DNA of 64,000 bases from Lishizhenia tianjinensis (lineage in GTDB: Bacteria > Bacteroidota > Bacteroidia > Flavobacteriales_D > Crocinitomicaceae): positions 80,537 through 144,536 of the forward strand of contig NZ_FPAS01000002.1 in NCBI RefSeq assembly GCF_900116425.1, in the 5' to 3' direction. The position numbers and the translations under genes are program-made. The notes under the pieces were generated by a model. That model saw only the letters and a program-made list of their open reading frames with translations. It had not been told where the DNA came from and did not search any database. Of this stretch, positions 18,001 through 29,800 are shown in pieces (positions within the stretch are counted from its first letter, which is position 1; the number at the start of each line of letters is the position of its first letter).

Positions 18001-18488
18001 CTAAATACGGGAAACAAATGAAGGCGATTGCCGGAATGGTAAACCAATGGGGACAAGAAGAGATAGCTTTAGTTGAGAAAAACAACGGTTGGTCAGGTGA
18101 AGTAAATGGTGAAAACATTGCCTTAGATATGGCCGATTTCGAAATCTTGACAGATGATATCCCAGGATGGTTAGTGACTACAGAAGGTGGTTTAACTGTG
18201 GCGATGGATATTACTTTATCAGAAGAATTGAAACAAGAAGGTATTGCCAGAGAATTGGTGAATCGTATTCAGAACTTCAGAAAAGAAGCAGGATTAGAAG
18301 TAACAGATAAAATTGCCTTAACGATAGAAACATCGGATAACATCGCCAAAGCAATTGCTGAAAATACATCTTACATCTGTGATGAGGTATTGGCTACAGG
18401 AATCGTAGTTGGAGCCGTAGAAAACACAGATATGATTGCAGACATAGAAGCCGAAGCAGATACCAAATTCTTATTGGTTAAAGCCTAA
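15066..18488 (+). CDS. ileS: Isoleucyl-tRNA synthetase
   Basis: Charges tRNA-Ile with isoleucine in the cytoplasm. The class I motifs are present: a HIGH-type motif in GLPGIHHV (residues 55-61) and KMSKR at 687-691. Between them lies a large editing (CP1) domain that includes the TTPWTLPSNTAL segment. A tRNA-binding anticodon domain follows. At 1140 residues it is the long eukaryote-like type found in many Bacteroidota, which is often mupirocin-tolerant (family knowledge, not shown here). The start MSAKYKEYKG is chosen over an in-frame ATG at 15021 because of the promoter at 15031-15038. Monocistronic, ending in a strong terminator. Confidence 0.97.
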   Translation: MSAKYKEYKGLNLPNVATRVLEKWEKENVFEKSISSRDENKPFVFFEGPPSANGLPGIHHVMARSIKDIFCRYKTLKGFQVKRKAGWDTHGLPVELGVEKELGITKEDIGKKITVDEYNKACKEAVMRYTDVWNKLTKDMGYWVDMENPYITYESKYMESVWWLLGQLYNKDMMYKGYTIQPYSPAAGTGLSSHELNQPGCYQDVTDTTVVAQFKVKADTWNKPFSMVDLSAEELERTFFLAWTTTPWTLPSNTALTVGPKITYVIVKTWNQYTHQPVNLILAEPLVAKQFKGKFVSVETREEVDNYKEGDKKIPYAVIGECTGADLVGNKYEQLLPFAQPCEDADKAFAVIPGDFVTTEDGTGIVHTAPTFGADDAKVAKDAGVPGLLVLDEKGNQVPLVDLQGKFRPEMGEFAGMFVKNEYYNEGEAPEKSVDVQIAIQLKEQNRAFKVEKYVHSYPHCWRTDKPVLYYPLDSWFIKATQVKERMMELNTTINWKPESTGTGRFGKWLENLNDWNLSRSRYWGIPIPIWSTAEGDEQICISSVEQLKAECEKAVAAGVMESNPLADFEVGNMSKENYDKVDLHKNYVDEITLASSKGEPMKREADLIDVWFDSGSMPYAQWHYPFENKELIDNSGAHPADFIAEGVDQTRGWFYTLHAISTMVFDKVAYKNVISNGLVLDKNGQKMSKRLGNAVDPFTTLEKYGPDATRWYMITNAQPWDNLRFDLDGITEVQRKFFGTLYNTYSFFGLYANIDGFSYAEDDIALADRPEIDRWIISKLNSLVKNVDAAFAAFEPTKAGRLINEFVNDQMSNWYVRLCRRRFWKGDYSTDKISAYQTLYKCLETIAIISSPIAPFFTDELFSDLNAVSGKHNLESVHLADFPAVDEAAIDLELEAQMEIAQKVSSMALSLRKKEKIKVRQPLQKIMVPILDANFKKNIEHVSDLILSEINVKEIELLEDTAGILVKKIKPNFKTIGPKYGKQMKAIAGMVNQWGQEEIALVEKNNGWSGEVNGENIALDMADFEILTDDIPGWLVTTEGGLTVAMDITLSEELKQEGIARELVNRIQNFRKEAGLEVTDKIALTIETSDNIAKAIAENTSYICDEVLATGIVVGAVENTDMIADIEAEADTKFLLVKA

Positions 18489-18508
18489 GCAAAAACATAA
18501 AAGTTAAT

Positions 18509-18545
18509 AAAGGGTTGATTCGTCTAGAGTCAACCCTTTTTGTTT
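18509..18545 (+). terminator. Terminator of ileS
   Basis: AAAGGGTTGA at 18509-18518 pairs perfectly with TCAACCCTTT at 18530-18539 around an 11-base loop, followed by a T run. It starts 20 bases after the stop. Confidence 0.9.
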
Positions 18546-18548
18546 GCT

Positions 18549-18611
18549 TAAATCTTTGAATTCTTGAATCCTTGAATCCTTGAATTATTGAATTCTTGAA
18601 TCCCTGAATCG
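18549..18611. repeat. 9-bp TTGAATCNT array after ileS
   Basis: About seven degenerate 9-bp copies (TTGAATTCT, TTGAATCCT, TTGAATTAT), directly after the ileS terminator and followed by GCCCCG. Confidence 0.85.
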
Positions 18612-18631
18612 CCCCGTCTAGCGCTCTAAGA

Positions 18632-18666
18632 CAAAAACTCCCCAACCTTTTACAAAGTTGAGGAGC
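18632..18666 (-). terminator. Minus-strand terminator
   Basis: On the minus strand CTCCTCAAC (18657-18665) pairs with GTTGGGGAG (18638-18646), with one mismatch, followed by TTTTTG. A related hairpin without a T run lies at 18872-18898. This one may end transcription of the T9SS protein gene at 18950 or of the short remnant at 18704. Confidence 0.6.
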
Positions 18667-18703
18667 AATAAGCTTATAAATTTACGACGGTGTTAGGCTA
18701 AGC

Positions 18704-18870
18704 TTATTCCATGTATTTCCTTACAGCATTAATTACAGTACAAGTGCCGTGGTTAAGTACAGGTTTCCTTAAATGTACTTCGTTTTCTTCAAAAACAAGA
18801 GGACAAATAAGTTGAATTTTAGATTTGTTTACAGGTCTAATTAATTTTCTAGTTGCTTGTTCTTCAGCAG
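18704..18870 (-). pseudogene. Short coding-like remnant without a start codon
   Basis: The minus strand is open for 77 codons between TAA codons (18938-18940 and 18704-18706). The last 53 or so codons read like real protein, with balanced composition (for example LVFEENEVHLRKPVL and NHGTCTVINAVRKYME). There is no ATG, GTG or TTG in frame. It lies between two similar hairpins (18638-18665 and 18872-18898). I read it as the tail of a lost small gene; an uncommon start codon is the alternative. No family recognised. Confidence 0.35.
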
Positions 18871-18949
18871 CCCCCTCAACCCAGTTAAGGTTGAGGAGAT
18901 TTGCTAAAACAATTAGTAATGAAGAATGCAGGTGTGATTAGTAGTTTTG

Positions 18950-19927
18950 TTATTCTATTATAAGTCTTTGCGTGTGAGAGCCCGATGCACCTGTAAAAGT
19001 TAAGAGGTATCCACCGCTTTCTAGGTAACCCAGGTCTATTTGCTGGTTTCCTTTTTCTAAGGTGTAAGTAGCCACTCTTTTTCCAAGTAAATTATGAACC
19101 TCCAAGCTATAGTTCTCTTGCAAATCGTTTAAGTAAACAATTCCCTTAGAGGGGTTAGGGTGAATTTTTAGTGCATAAAGATCAGCTTTCGAGGTCGATA
19201 AATTTTCAATGAGTCTAAATGAATTATAGTAATAGGTTTGTTGGTTGGCTGCAGAGTAATTGATACTTATGCTCAATACGGGTTCAGGAAAATTCGCATT
19301 AAACCAAAAGTAAGTGGTGTCGCTAGAGTAAACTACTGCCTGCGTGCTAACAGCAGAGTCTTTAAAGTTGCGTACCACTTTAGTTTTTATACAATCCTCT
19401 AAGTGCCATTCAGGGGTAAACAAGGTACCTACACCTTCTACGCTTTGTATGCTTTCTACTGTTCTTATAGTAGTAGCTCCGGGCAGACTAAGTACACCTG
19501 TATAGTAGTTGGTATCTACATTTCCGTAGGTCATAGGTAAATTAAAAAGGATGGCATAATCGTAGATAAAACTATAGTTTTGGTAAGGATGGTAATAGTC
19601 GTGCACATAAGCGCTGTCGTTTAAAGTGACAAAAAGCTCCCCGCTGTTGTAGCGCTTTACATAGCTTGCATTGGGTGCCAGGTTGGGGTTTTGTGCATCG
19701 GCAACATTGATGTAGGTAAAGCTGTCTATTTGACTGGCAAATACTTGAGATAAATCCCACAGGACATTTATTCCATTGGGAAGATAATTTATCGGTTCTA
19801 TGGTACTTGATCTTGTTTTTACCGTCGATCCAATAGTGGGTGTAAGGGTACTTGCTGTGATTTGGGTTTGGGCAAAGTTGAAATAGATAAAAGAAAAGCT
19901 TACTGCGAGTGTAAAGAGTGTTTTCAT
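18950..19927 (-). CDS. Small T9SS type A cargo protein
   Basis: 325 residues. A signal peptide of about 19 residues ends in FNFAQ. A beta-rich middle without a recognised domain follows (IEPINYLPNGINVLWDLSQ onward). A T9SS type A sorting domain starts at about 250 (LKIHPNPSKGIVYL) and ends QRLIIE. Secreted to the cell surface or medium by inference. Middle-domain function unknown. It is divergent from the GNAT gene, with a long 9-bp repeat array in the shared gap. Confidence 0.8.
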   Translation of the reverse strand: MKTLFTLAVSFSFIYFNFAQTQITASTLTPTIGSTVKTRSSTIEPINYLPNGINVLWDLSQVFASQIDSFTYINVADAQNPNLAPNASYVKRYNSGELFVTLNDSAYVHDYYHPYQNYSFIYDYAILFNLPMTYGNVDTNYYTGVLSLPGATTIRTVESIQSVEGVGTLFTPEWHLEDCIKTKVVRNFKDSAVSTQAVVYSSDTTYFWFNANFPEPVLSISINYSAANQQTYYYNSFRLIENLSTSKADLYALKIHPNPSKGIVYLNDLQENYSLEVHNLLGKRVATYTLEKGNQQIDLGYLESGGYLLTFTGASGSHTQRLIIE

Positions 19928-20021
19928 AGTGTGATGTTTTGATGAGCTAATTTATTGGCTTAGAATCAGTTGTTGGATTGGTTTTCTAGATGTTTTTAAG
20001 AATCTTATACCAGTCAAAATT

Positions 20022-20120
20022 GAACCTCCTTGAATCCTTGAATTGTTGAATTGTTGAATCTTCGAATCATTGAATCATTGAATTCTTGAATCGTTGAATC
20101 ATCGAATCGTTGAATCCTTG
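20022..20120. repeat. Longest 9-bp TTGAATCNT array
   Basis: About ten to eleven degenerate copies (TTGAATCCT, TTGAATTGT, TCGAATCAT, TTGAATCGT) in phase, ending in a run of six C. It fills the gap between divergent genes and stops about 20 bases before the likely GNAT promoter. Confidence 0.9.
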
Positions 20121-20141
20121 CCCCCCAACATGTAATTTCCT

Positions 20142-20149
20142 TATTTTTA
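20142..20149 (+). promoter_or_regulatory. Probable -7 element of the GNAT gene
   Basis: TATTTTTA, one mismatch to TAnnTTTG, 21 bases before the ATG at 20171. Confidence 0.35.
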
Positions 20150-20170
20150 CCTCCGCTAGAAAAAAGGATC

Positions 20171-20656
20171 ATGATAGAACAAATTGCGCCCGAAGAAATC
20201 CAAAGAGTGGAACGTTTAGCACGTGCCACTTGGCCAGATACTTTTAAAGAAATATTGACCCCGGATCAAATAACCTACATGCTCAATTGGATGTACAACG
20301 TCGACACCCTTAAAGAGCAAATTGCAAAGGGACATGAATTCTACATCTTAAAGGATCAAGAAGATTTGGGCTTTATAGGGTTAGAACCGAATTACCAAGG
20401 AACCACCAAATTGCGCATTCATAAAATTTACGTTTTACCTGCGGCTCAAGGCAAAAAAGTGGGGAAGCAACTCATAGATTTTGCAGAGAAACGCGCCAAA
20501 GATCTAAACTTAGATTGCCTAAATTTAAACGTAAACCGCTACAATGCGGCCGTAGATTTTTATAAGCATATCGGGTTTGAAATTACCAAGACAGAAGACA
20601 TAGACATAGGTCAAGGTTTCTTTATGAACGACTATGTGATGGAGAAACCTCTCTAG
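20171..20656 (+). CDS. GNAT family N-acetyltransferase
   Basis: 161 residues with the GNAT fold. The acetyl-CoA loop is seen in IYVLPAAQGKKVGKQLIDFA (about residues 93-112; Q/RxxGxG/A type), followed by LNVNRYNAAVDFYKHIGFE, the usual C-terminal alpha-beta segment. It transfers an acetyl group from acetyl-CoA to an amine of a small molecule or protein; the substrate is not predictable. It lies between a T9SS cargo gene and the giant adhesin operon and is probably transcribed alone. Confidence 0.88.
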   Translation: MIEQIAPEEIQRVERLARATWPDTFKEILTPDQITYMLNWMYNVDTLKEQIAKGHEFYILKDQEDLGFIGLEPNYQGTTKLRIHKIYVLPAAQGKKVGKQLIDFAEKRAKDLNLDCLNLNVNRYNAAVDFYKHIGFEITKTEDIDIGQGFFMNDYVMEKPL

Positions 20657-20745
20657 CTCCAACTTGGTAGGTTGTAGGTTTATAGTTGCCTGAAAAACAG
20701 TTGTTGTACGAAAATTACTTCCTAAGTGACGGATATTAACTGAAC

Positions 20746-20777
20746 TTGGAATATGATGGTTTAGTTCTTCATCTTTG
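20746..20777 (+). promoter_or_regulatory. Probable promoter of the giant adhesin operon
   Basis: TTG at 20746-20748, a 21-base spacer and CATCTTTG at 20770-20777 (one mismatch to TAnnTTTG), 26 bases before the ATG at 20803. Confidence 0.4.
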
Positions 20778-20802
20778 CCGGTTACAATTAAACCAATAAA
20801 GA

Positions 20803-23800
20803 ATGAAGATTTTTAACAAGATTTTCACTCTACTATTCCTATTAACTTCCTTTTACCATTATAGTTTGGCGACAGACTATTTCTGGGTGGGAGGTTCTGG
20901 GGATTGGAGTGATCTTACTCACTGGGCAACAACCTCAGGTGGTACCACAACACATTTTATTCCTCCAAGTCCAACCGACGACGTCTACTTTGATGCGAAC
21001 AGTGGTTTTGTTGCAGGAGATGCAACAGTAACAACCTCCAGTAGTATTTATTGTAGAAACATGGTGTGGGATGGAGCACCACACTCTCCAAATTTCTTAG
21101 AGAGTTTAGCCGAAGACTTTTTGATCTACGGCTCCTTAACCTTGCAGGCCGATATGTATTTTGAAGCCAAGGCTTACTTTACAGGAAGTAACCCGGCAAC
21201 CATTACCTGTAATGGAAATTACATTGAGGGGGCCGTGCTAATCGAAAAAGGAGGGACATCCTTAACTTTATTAGATGATTTAACGGTTACGTACGACAAC
21301 GGTACTGCAGCTTATGCTGTTACGGGAGATATCAATCATATCTCAGGAACCTTTGATTTAAATGGGTTTGATGTTTACGCAGCTAACTACTGGACATGGA
21401 ACAACAATACCCGTCACCTAGACATGGAAAACTCAACGTTTTTCATACGTCACTCTGAATCGGGTTATGTTGGTTCTGGTTTTCATTACCCAGAGCCAAG
21501 TAATTCAGAAAACTGGAGTTTCAGCTTGTATGGTAGCGGAATTACTGTTAATGCCGCAAATTCTATGATAGATATAGATGGAGGTAGACACCCGTTATAT
21601 GTATATGGTCTGGATGATACATTAAAGTTTCACAACGTTCGATTACGTAAAAGGTATTCTAATACCTCTTTCTACAGTTACGTTGTAAACTGTACTTTTC
21701 ACAGGGTGACTTCAGATGAAGGTTTCAACGATTTTAGAGCATATTCTCCTTGTGTTATCGACTCAGTTGAATTCAATACAGAAGATGATGCGTGGTATGG
21801 GACTACTAGTGCTTACAATAATAGATTGTATGGTTCTAGCGCAGTATTTAAAACTGTTATTTTTAACGGAATCGGTAATACTCCAGCAGTTACAGCCAAT
21901 GAAATTGCCGGTGGGAACAATACTATCGGACATGTAGAATTTAGGAATTACGACGGATTGATTTCTGCTGGTTCTAATACCATTGGATATGCAGAATTTT
22001 TCGATCATGGTTACATAACGGGGAACAACAATTCATTGGATACTATGGTGTTCTCACCAGGATACTCTTACCGTTTTGGAACGAATATTAATACGACAAT
22101 TAATGATGCAATTTATGGAAATGGAAACCCTTGTTATTTAACGGAGTTTTTAAATGTAAATACATCCAACACTTCAACTTTAACAGTAAATACAGGGACA
22201 CAATTAGTATTAGACTATGTTCGTATTCGTGGCCTTATAGCCGCAGGGTCAGATGCGCCTTTTCAAATCAATGAGCACAGTTTAGATTTAGGAAATAACA
22301 CGAATATTAATTTTGATGCATATAATCCAGGTGCTCCTTTAGAAGGGATAGGACCTGATTCCATTGTTTGTCCTTCCATTTTCCCATATACACTAGATGC
22401 TTCGGGTATGGTGGGTAACCTGTACACTACCTATTTCTGGTACGATGGAACTTCTGAAATTACCAATGAAGTTACGCAGCCAGGTACTTACTGGGTAAGC
22501 GCAGATTACGGTAGAGGATGTTTATTAACAGATTCTGTTACCTTAATTAATGCTTTTGATATAAGTTTTGAATCGCACGAGCCTGTTTGTGATCTTTCAA
22601 ATCCAGATGGATCTGTAGTTGCAAATGTTACAGGTAGTACAGGACCTTTTACCTACAGCTGGAATGCTAACCCAGTCCAAACAGATGATACCTTAGTAAA
22701 TGTTGGAGCTGGAACCTACGTTTTAACAGTCACGGATGATATAGGCTGTGTTTACCAAGATAGTACAACCTTGGTTGGGCCGACAACAGGTACTTCACTG
22801 GCCATCAATATTCCATCAGGAAAAGTTTTTGACGATTGTGGAACGGGAACAGGGTCTGCTCGTGCTGTGGTAGGAGGAGGTTCTCCAGACTACCAATTTA
22901 CGTGGAACACAACTCCTGTAACTTCTGGTAATGAAGTCTACAATTTAACTGCTGGTACCTATACCGCTTATGTAACAGATAGCTTGGGTTGTATAGACAG
23001 TGCTTCTGTAACAATTAACTCTGTTGCAGTTTCTGGTTACAGTGCAAGCATTAACGTTGTAGATCCTTCTGGATGTGATACCGTTGGTTTTGCAAGTTTA
23101 AACGTTTCGGGAGGTTCTTCTCCTTTTGATTATGAATGGTCGCACGATAGTACAGTAACTTTATCTACTGCTAATGATATTCCAATTGGAAATCATTATG
23201 TCAATATTATTGATAACCAGAATTGTTTGTTGAACGTCCCATTTGATGTAGAAAGTGGTGACCTAACAGCGCCTGTTGCTACGGGATGTTTAAATGATAC
23301 TGTAATCTCAACAGAACCGGGAATGTGTGAGGCTGTCTTTACGTGGACACCACCAACTTATGCAGATGATTGTTTCTTGAAATCTGTTGTTGCTTCACAT
23401 CAGCCAGGACATGTTTTTAAATTAGGTTCAACAACTGTTAGCTATATCGCAACGGATTATGCTGGGAATATAGATACTTGTTCTTTCGTTGTAACAGTAG
23501 AAGACCAAGAGGCTCCTATGTTTACGGCTTGTCCAACAAATAGAACCTTAACAGCTACAATTGGTAACTGTTTGGCGAGTGTAAATTGGGCGCCACCAAT
23601 TGCTTCCGATAATTGTTCGGGTGTAGTAAGTGTGGTAGGAGATTTTTCCCCAGGTGATGCTTTCCCAGTAGGTGCTACAACGGTAACTTATGTTGCTACA
23701 GATGCTGCTGGAAATACAGATACCTGTAGATTCAATATTTACGTAAAAGCGAATCCAAGTAACTTCTATTTCATTTCTACGGTAGGTAATACTTCTACAG

Positions 23801-26800
23801 GGTTTACATCGAACCAAGAATGTGTTCGATCATTAACTTTAGGTACGCCCCAAATCAGTAATTTATGTGGTAATTATTGGTTAATTCCCGGTGCTTATTT
23901 ACCAGGTGGAACCTATGATTTTCCAATAGGTCAAACAGATATAGAGTTTGCTTACACCAATGGAGCAGACACCATCGTTAATGCATTCTATGTATTGATT
24001 AATGATAATTACAACCCAACTTTTACAGATTTCCCTCCTTATTTGTATGAAACGGCAGATACTTGTGGAGGAGCTAATGTAACTTGGACGGAACCTGTAC
24101 CCTTTGATGCTTGTGGTATTGATACTATGTACAGTACCCATCAATCAGGTGATTTCTTTCCTTTGGGAAATACTTACGTTTACTATACCGTTATTGATGT
24201 TAACGGAAGGTCTTATTCAAGAAACTTTAGAATTCACGTCTCAGATCCTTATCCGGTAATTTCTAATTGTCCTTCGAACATTGTAGTTAATGCAGATACC
24301 TGTGGTGGTGCCATAGTACAATGGGTAGAACCAACAGTTGAAGATAATTGTTTGGCTTCATTTACTTCTAATTACTCACCAGGAGATGTTTTCCCGTTTG
24401 GGTCAACTCAAGTTACCTATACAGCTACTGATGTATCGGGTTATGTTAGAACGTGTAATTTCTGGGTAACGGTTAATCAAGTGGCAGTTCAAATTACGAA
24501 CTCTTGTCCTTCAGATATTGTTGTGAATTTAGATTCTACAGTTTGTGACACTGCCTTGTTCTGGACAGAGCCAACATTTAATCATCCTTGTGGATTCGAT
24601 ACTATTTATCAAACACATACACCAGGTGATGTATTTGCTCCAGGAAATTACACAGTAGAATATGAAGCTGTCACTTTTGATGGGCTTACAAAAACCTGTA
24701 GTTTTAACATTACAGTAAACAAATCTACCAACCTTGTTGATGTCGTAGACTGTCAGCCTTATGCTACCTTAACGTATCAAGTGGATACTGCAGCAATGTG
24801 TGGTGAAGTTTATGCAGCATGGGTGGAGCCATCATTTATTACTTCCTTCTGTTCTAATCCTTTAGATACAGTAGTATTTACGTCAACGATAGAAAATAAC
24901 GATACCATTCCTTTAGGGTTTTATTACGTTAATTATGAAGCCCGTGATGAATTTGGTAATGCCTTAGCAAATTGTAACTTCTATGTAAATGTTGTTGATA
25001 CAATATCAGGCGTGCAAAAAGATATCTGTCCTACTCAACCTGTAATTAATTATGTAGATATCTCTGTAAATTGTGATTCTGCGGCTATTCAATTTGATGA
25101 GCCAATGTTCTCAGCTCAAGGTTGTTTAAATGATTTTGATACAGTGGTAGGGAATTATTATCCAGGAGACTTGCTACCAACAGGTACGCACTATATTTAC
25201 TATGAAGCAAGAGATGGTTTAGGATTTCCTTTAAGTACATGTAGTTTCGAGTTACAGGTGATAGATACATCAACCTACTTGGAAGTAACATGTCCAGAAA
25301 CTACCTACGATTACTTAACCGGTTATTTTTCTTATGAAATTATTGGTGATACAAGTATTTGTGGAGGTATCGTAGATTGGGACATGCCTGTATTTACACC
25401 GCATGGGTGTATGGCAGAAGTAGATACCATAGTTGGGAATTATTACCCGGGTGACACATTAGGTTTTGGTTTAAAATACATTGAGTATTATGCCTTAGAT
25501 GCTGCAGGTAACGTGTTAGGTTCATGTAGTTTCCAAACGAATGTTTTTTATGATATTGATGATGTGTTTATCTTGCCTATGGACACCGTTTTAATTACCA
25601 ATTCAGGGTCGTGTACGGTCGATTTCATGTGGGATCCACCTCAAGTTATTGAAGCCTGTCAAATCCATAATGGAAATTCATATTACTGGGTGAATAATTA
25701 TTCCACGAATTGGATGTCAAATGGATTGTCGCCATTTAATTATTTGTCTCCCCAGAGTTTCCCTATTGGATCTTATTCTATAGATTATTGGCTATACATG
25801 AATGGACATTATGTTATATATACCTTTAACATAGAGGTAATTGAGGGTACAGCTCCTACTTTTAACTCAACTTGTCCGTCAGACACGGTTACTTTATACG
25901 CTCAAAACAATATTTGTGATGGTATTGCAACGTGGACTAACCCTACTGCAGTTAATTCAAATTGTTCGGGTAGTTCCTCAAGTAACATAACACTTACTTC
26001 TAATTATTACTCGGGAGATTTAGTTCCTGTTGGATATAATGATGTTGTTTATACAGCTACAAACGCCAGTGGAGCTTCATCAACGTGTGAGTTTGTTGCG
26101 CATGTAATAGATGTTCAGGCACCTATGTTTACGAACTGTCCGTTAGATAAAGTGGTCTATACAACAGATTCTACTTGTTCTAAGGTAGTTACATGGAAAA
26201 AGCCAGGCGTGTTTGATAACTGTCCTAGCCCAACGGTAACCTCTACACACAATTCAGGAGATGAATTCCCATTGGGAGTTACGGAAGTGAAGTACTTCGT
26301 AGTGGATGACGCTGGACAAATGGATAGCTGTATTTTCACGGTTACGGTGATAGACAATGTTTCTCCAGTTATTGAAAACTGTCCTTCTGATATTATCGTA
26401 AACGCTACTACAGGTAATTGTGGAACTAATGTAACTTGGACAGCACCGACAGCATCAGATAACTGTTCTATCAGTTCATTTGTAAGCAGTCATGCTCCAG
26501 GAAGTTTCTTCCCAGTAGGAAATACTACAGTTACCTATACAGCAATAGACGGTAGTGGTGTTACTACTCAATGTTCTTTTGTTGTTACGGTACAAGATGT
26601 AGAAGCTCCAACATTTGTAGGTTGTCCTTCAGATATTACGGTAAATACAAATTATAACTTATGTACAGCTATCGTAGGATGGACTCCCCCAACTGTGAGC
26701 GATAATTGTGGAGGAAATGTTGTGGTAACCAGTACTCATGTTCCGGGAAGTGCATTTAACTTAGGTACAACTCAGGTAGTATATTACGTACAAGATGCCA

Positions 26801-29800
26801 ATGGAAACCAAGATTCTTGTAGTTTCAATGTAACAGTTCAGGATGTAACAGCACCTCAGATAACAGGTTGTCCAAACAATATAGTGGTAAGTGCAAGTGC
26901 CGGACAATGTTCTGCAGATGTTACTTGGATGGCGCCATTGGTATTTGATAACTGTGCAGGAGCTAATATGCTTTCTTCTCACAACAGTGGAGATACTTTT
27001 AATGTAGGTACAACTACTGTAACCTATACTGCTACTGATGCTCAAGGTTTGGTTTCAACTTGCAGCTTCACTGTAACGGTTCTTGATGATCAGGCACCGG
27101 AGCTTACGTGTCCTTCTGATATAGTAGTTGATGTAATCGCAAATTGTGATACCAATGTAGTGTGGACAGCACCAACAGCAACAGATAACTGTGGTTTAGA
27201 TGGAAATGTTGTTGCGAGTCATACAAGTGGAGATGTATTCTCTGTGGGAACTACTCAAGTGAGTTACACCTTTACAGATCTTTCTGGAAACTCATCAACG
27301 TGTACTTTCAACGTAACGGTGAATGATGCTAGTGTTCCGGAAATTGTTTGTCCTGCAGATATTACAGTATCCAGCGATCCTTCAGAATGCGGAGCTATCG
27401 TTACGTGGACAGCGCCTGTTACTTATGATAACTGTAATGTAGCAACTGTAACAAGTAACTATGATTCTGGTGACTTCTTTGGCGTAGGTACTACCACGGT
27501 AACTTACACGGTAACGGATGTAAATGGTTTAACAACAAACTGTAGTTTCACCGTAACGGTAGAAGATCAAGAAGCACCGAGTTTATTGAACTGTCCTACT
27601 GATATAACCGTAAATAATACGTATAACTTATGTGCTACCAATGTGGTATGGACTGCACCGGTTGGTTTAGATAACTGTTCTTCAACAACGATTACGTCTA
27701 CGCACAATCCAGGAGATGAGTTTGAAATTGGAACTACTTTGGTAACTTACTATGTAGAGGATGCAGCAGGAAATGTAGATTCTTGTAGTTTCAATGTTAT
27801 CGTAGAAGATACACAAGCTCCTCAAATTTCTGCTTGTCCAGGAAACATTACTGTAAACGCAGATTCTACAATCTGTGGAGCAGAAGTAACTTGGGTATTG
27901 CCAGTGGCATTAGATAACTGTGCAGGAGTTACTTTGACGAGTAATTACAATTCAGGAGATGTTTTCCCAGTAGGTACAACAACTGTAACCTACACGGCAA
28001 CAGATGTAACGGGACTTACTGCTACATGTTCATTCAACGTAACAGTAGTTGATGTCATGGCACCTGTACTTACGGCTTGTCCGTCAGACATTCATTTAAC
28101 ATTAGGCAATGCATGTGATGTAGTGGCCACATGGACAGAACCATCTGTGATGGATAACTGTGCTGGAGTTACATTAACATCTACATATAGTAGTGGTGAT
28201 AGCTTCGGAGTAGGAATTACAACGGTTACCTACACAGCTACAGATGCATCAGGTAATCAAACAACGTGTAGCTTTAATGTTGTAGTTACAGATGATAGCG
28301 CACCAGTTATCAATGCTTGTCCTACAAATATTACTACAGGTAATGATGCTGGTAGTTGTAATGCAAGTGTAACATGGACAGTTCCTACAGCAACAGATAA
28401 CTGTGGAACACCAACCATGACAAGCACGCACAACCCAGGAGATATTTTCCCTATCGGTACAACAACAGTTACCTATACCTTTACCGATGTTAATGGCTTA
28501 AGTTCTACGTGCAGTTTTACGGTAACCGTAGAAGATACTGAAGCACCAAGTGTATTAAACTGTCCTTCGGATATTGTAGTAGCAAGTGCATACAACACAT
28601 GTTCTGCGAATGTTTCTTGGATAGCTCCAACGGCAGGTGATAATTGTAGTGGAGTTTCGGCTTTAACCAGTTCTCACGCACCAGGAAATAACTTCCCTGT
28701 AGGTGTAACAACGGTTTACTATTACGTTTCTGATGCTGCAGGTAATCAAGATACATGTAGTTTTACGGTAACGGTTCTAGATAATGAAGCACCACATTTT
28801 ACGATATGTCCAAATGATATTGTTGTAAATGCAGGAGCTACAGCGTGTGAGAAACAAGTTTCATGGACATTACCTATAGCTGCCGATAACTGCTCGGGGG
28901 TAATAGTAACGAGTACACATAATAGTGGAGCTACTTTCCCTGTGGGTACTACTGTGGTAACCTACACTGCAACAGATGCATCTGGAAATACGGCAACCTG
29001 TGTGTTTAATGTAACAGTAGAGGACAATACAGCACCAATTATTTCAGGTTGTCCTTCTAACATAACGGTAAGTAATGATGCCAATGATTGTGGAGCGGTG
29101 GTAACATGGACAGCTCCTTCAGCAGCAGATAACTGTAACTTAGCATCCTTTACGAGTACGCATAACTCTGGAGCTTTCTTCCCTATAGGATCTACAGTTG
29201 TAACCTATACAGCAGTGGATAATAATGGATTAAGTTCTACGTGTAGCTTCACAGTAACAGTTACGGATAATGATGTGCCATTCTTTACGGCTTGTCCATC
29301 TGATATAGTAGTCAACAGTGATTTAAGTTCTTGTTCAGCACAAGCTACATGGACAGCACCTATACTAAACGATAACTGTCCAACAAGTGCAACCATTGTA
29401 AGTACACATACACCAGGAAGTATATTCCCGCTAGGAACCACAACGGTTACCTATACAGTTACTGACGCTTCAGGAAACATAGCTACTTGTTCGTTCAATG
29501 TAACCGTTCAAGATGCTACAGCACCAGAGATTACGGCTTGTCCGTCTAACTTAACAGTATTTACAGATCCTGGTTCATGTGATGCAACCGTGTATTGGAT
29601 TAGTCCAATAGCAATCGATAATTGTTCTGGTGTAACGCTTTCAAGTAACTATCCAAATGGATCTGTGTTGCCTTTAGGAACAACTACCATTACATATACA
29701 GCTACAGATGCTGTAGGATTAACTTCTACGTGTAGCTTCAATGTTACAGTGGTAGATAATCAAGCTCCAGTTTTTGACGATTGTCCTGCAGACATCGTAG

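Noticed and set aside
20022-20120. CRISPR array
   Set aside because: The 9-base units have no spacers, and no cas genes are present.
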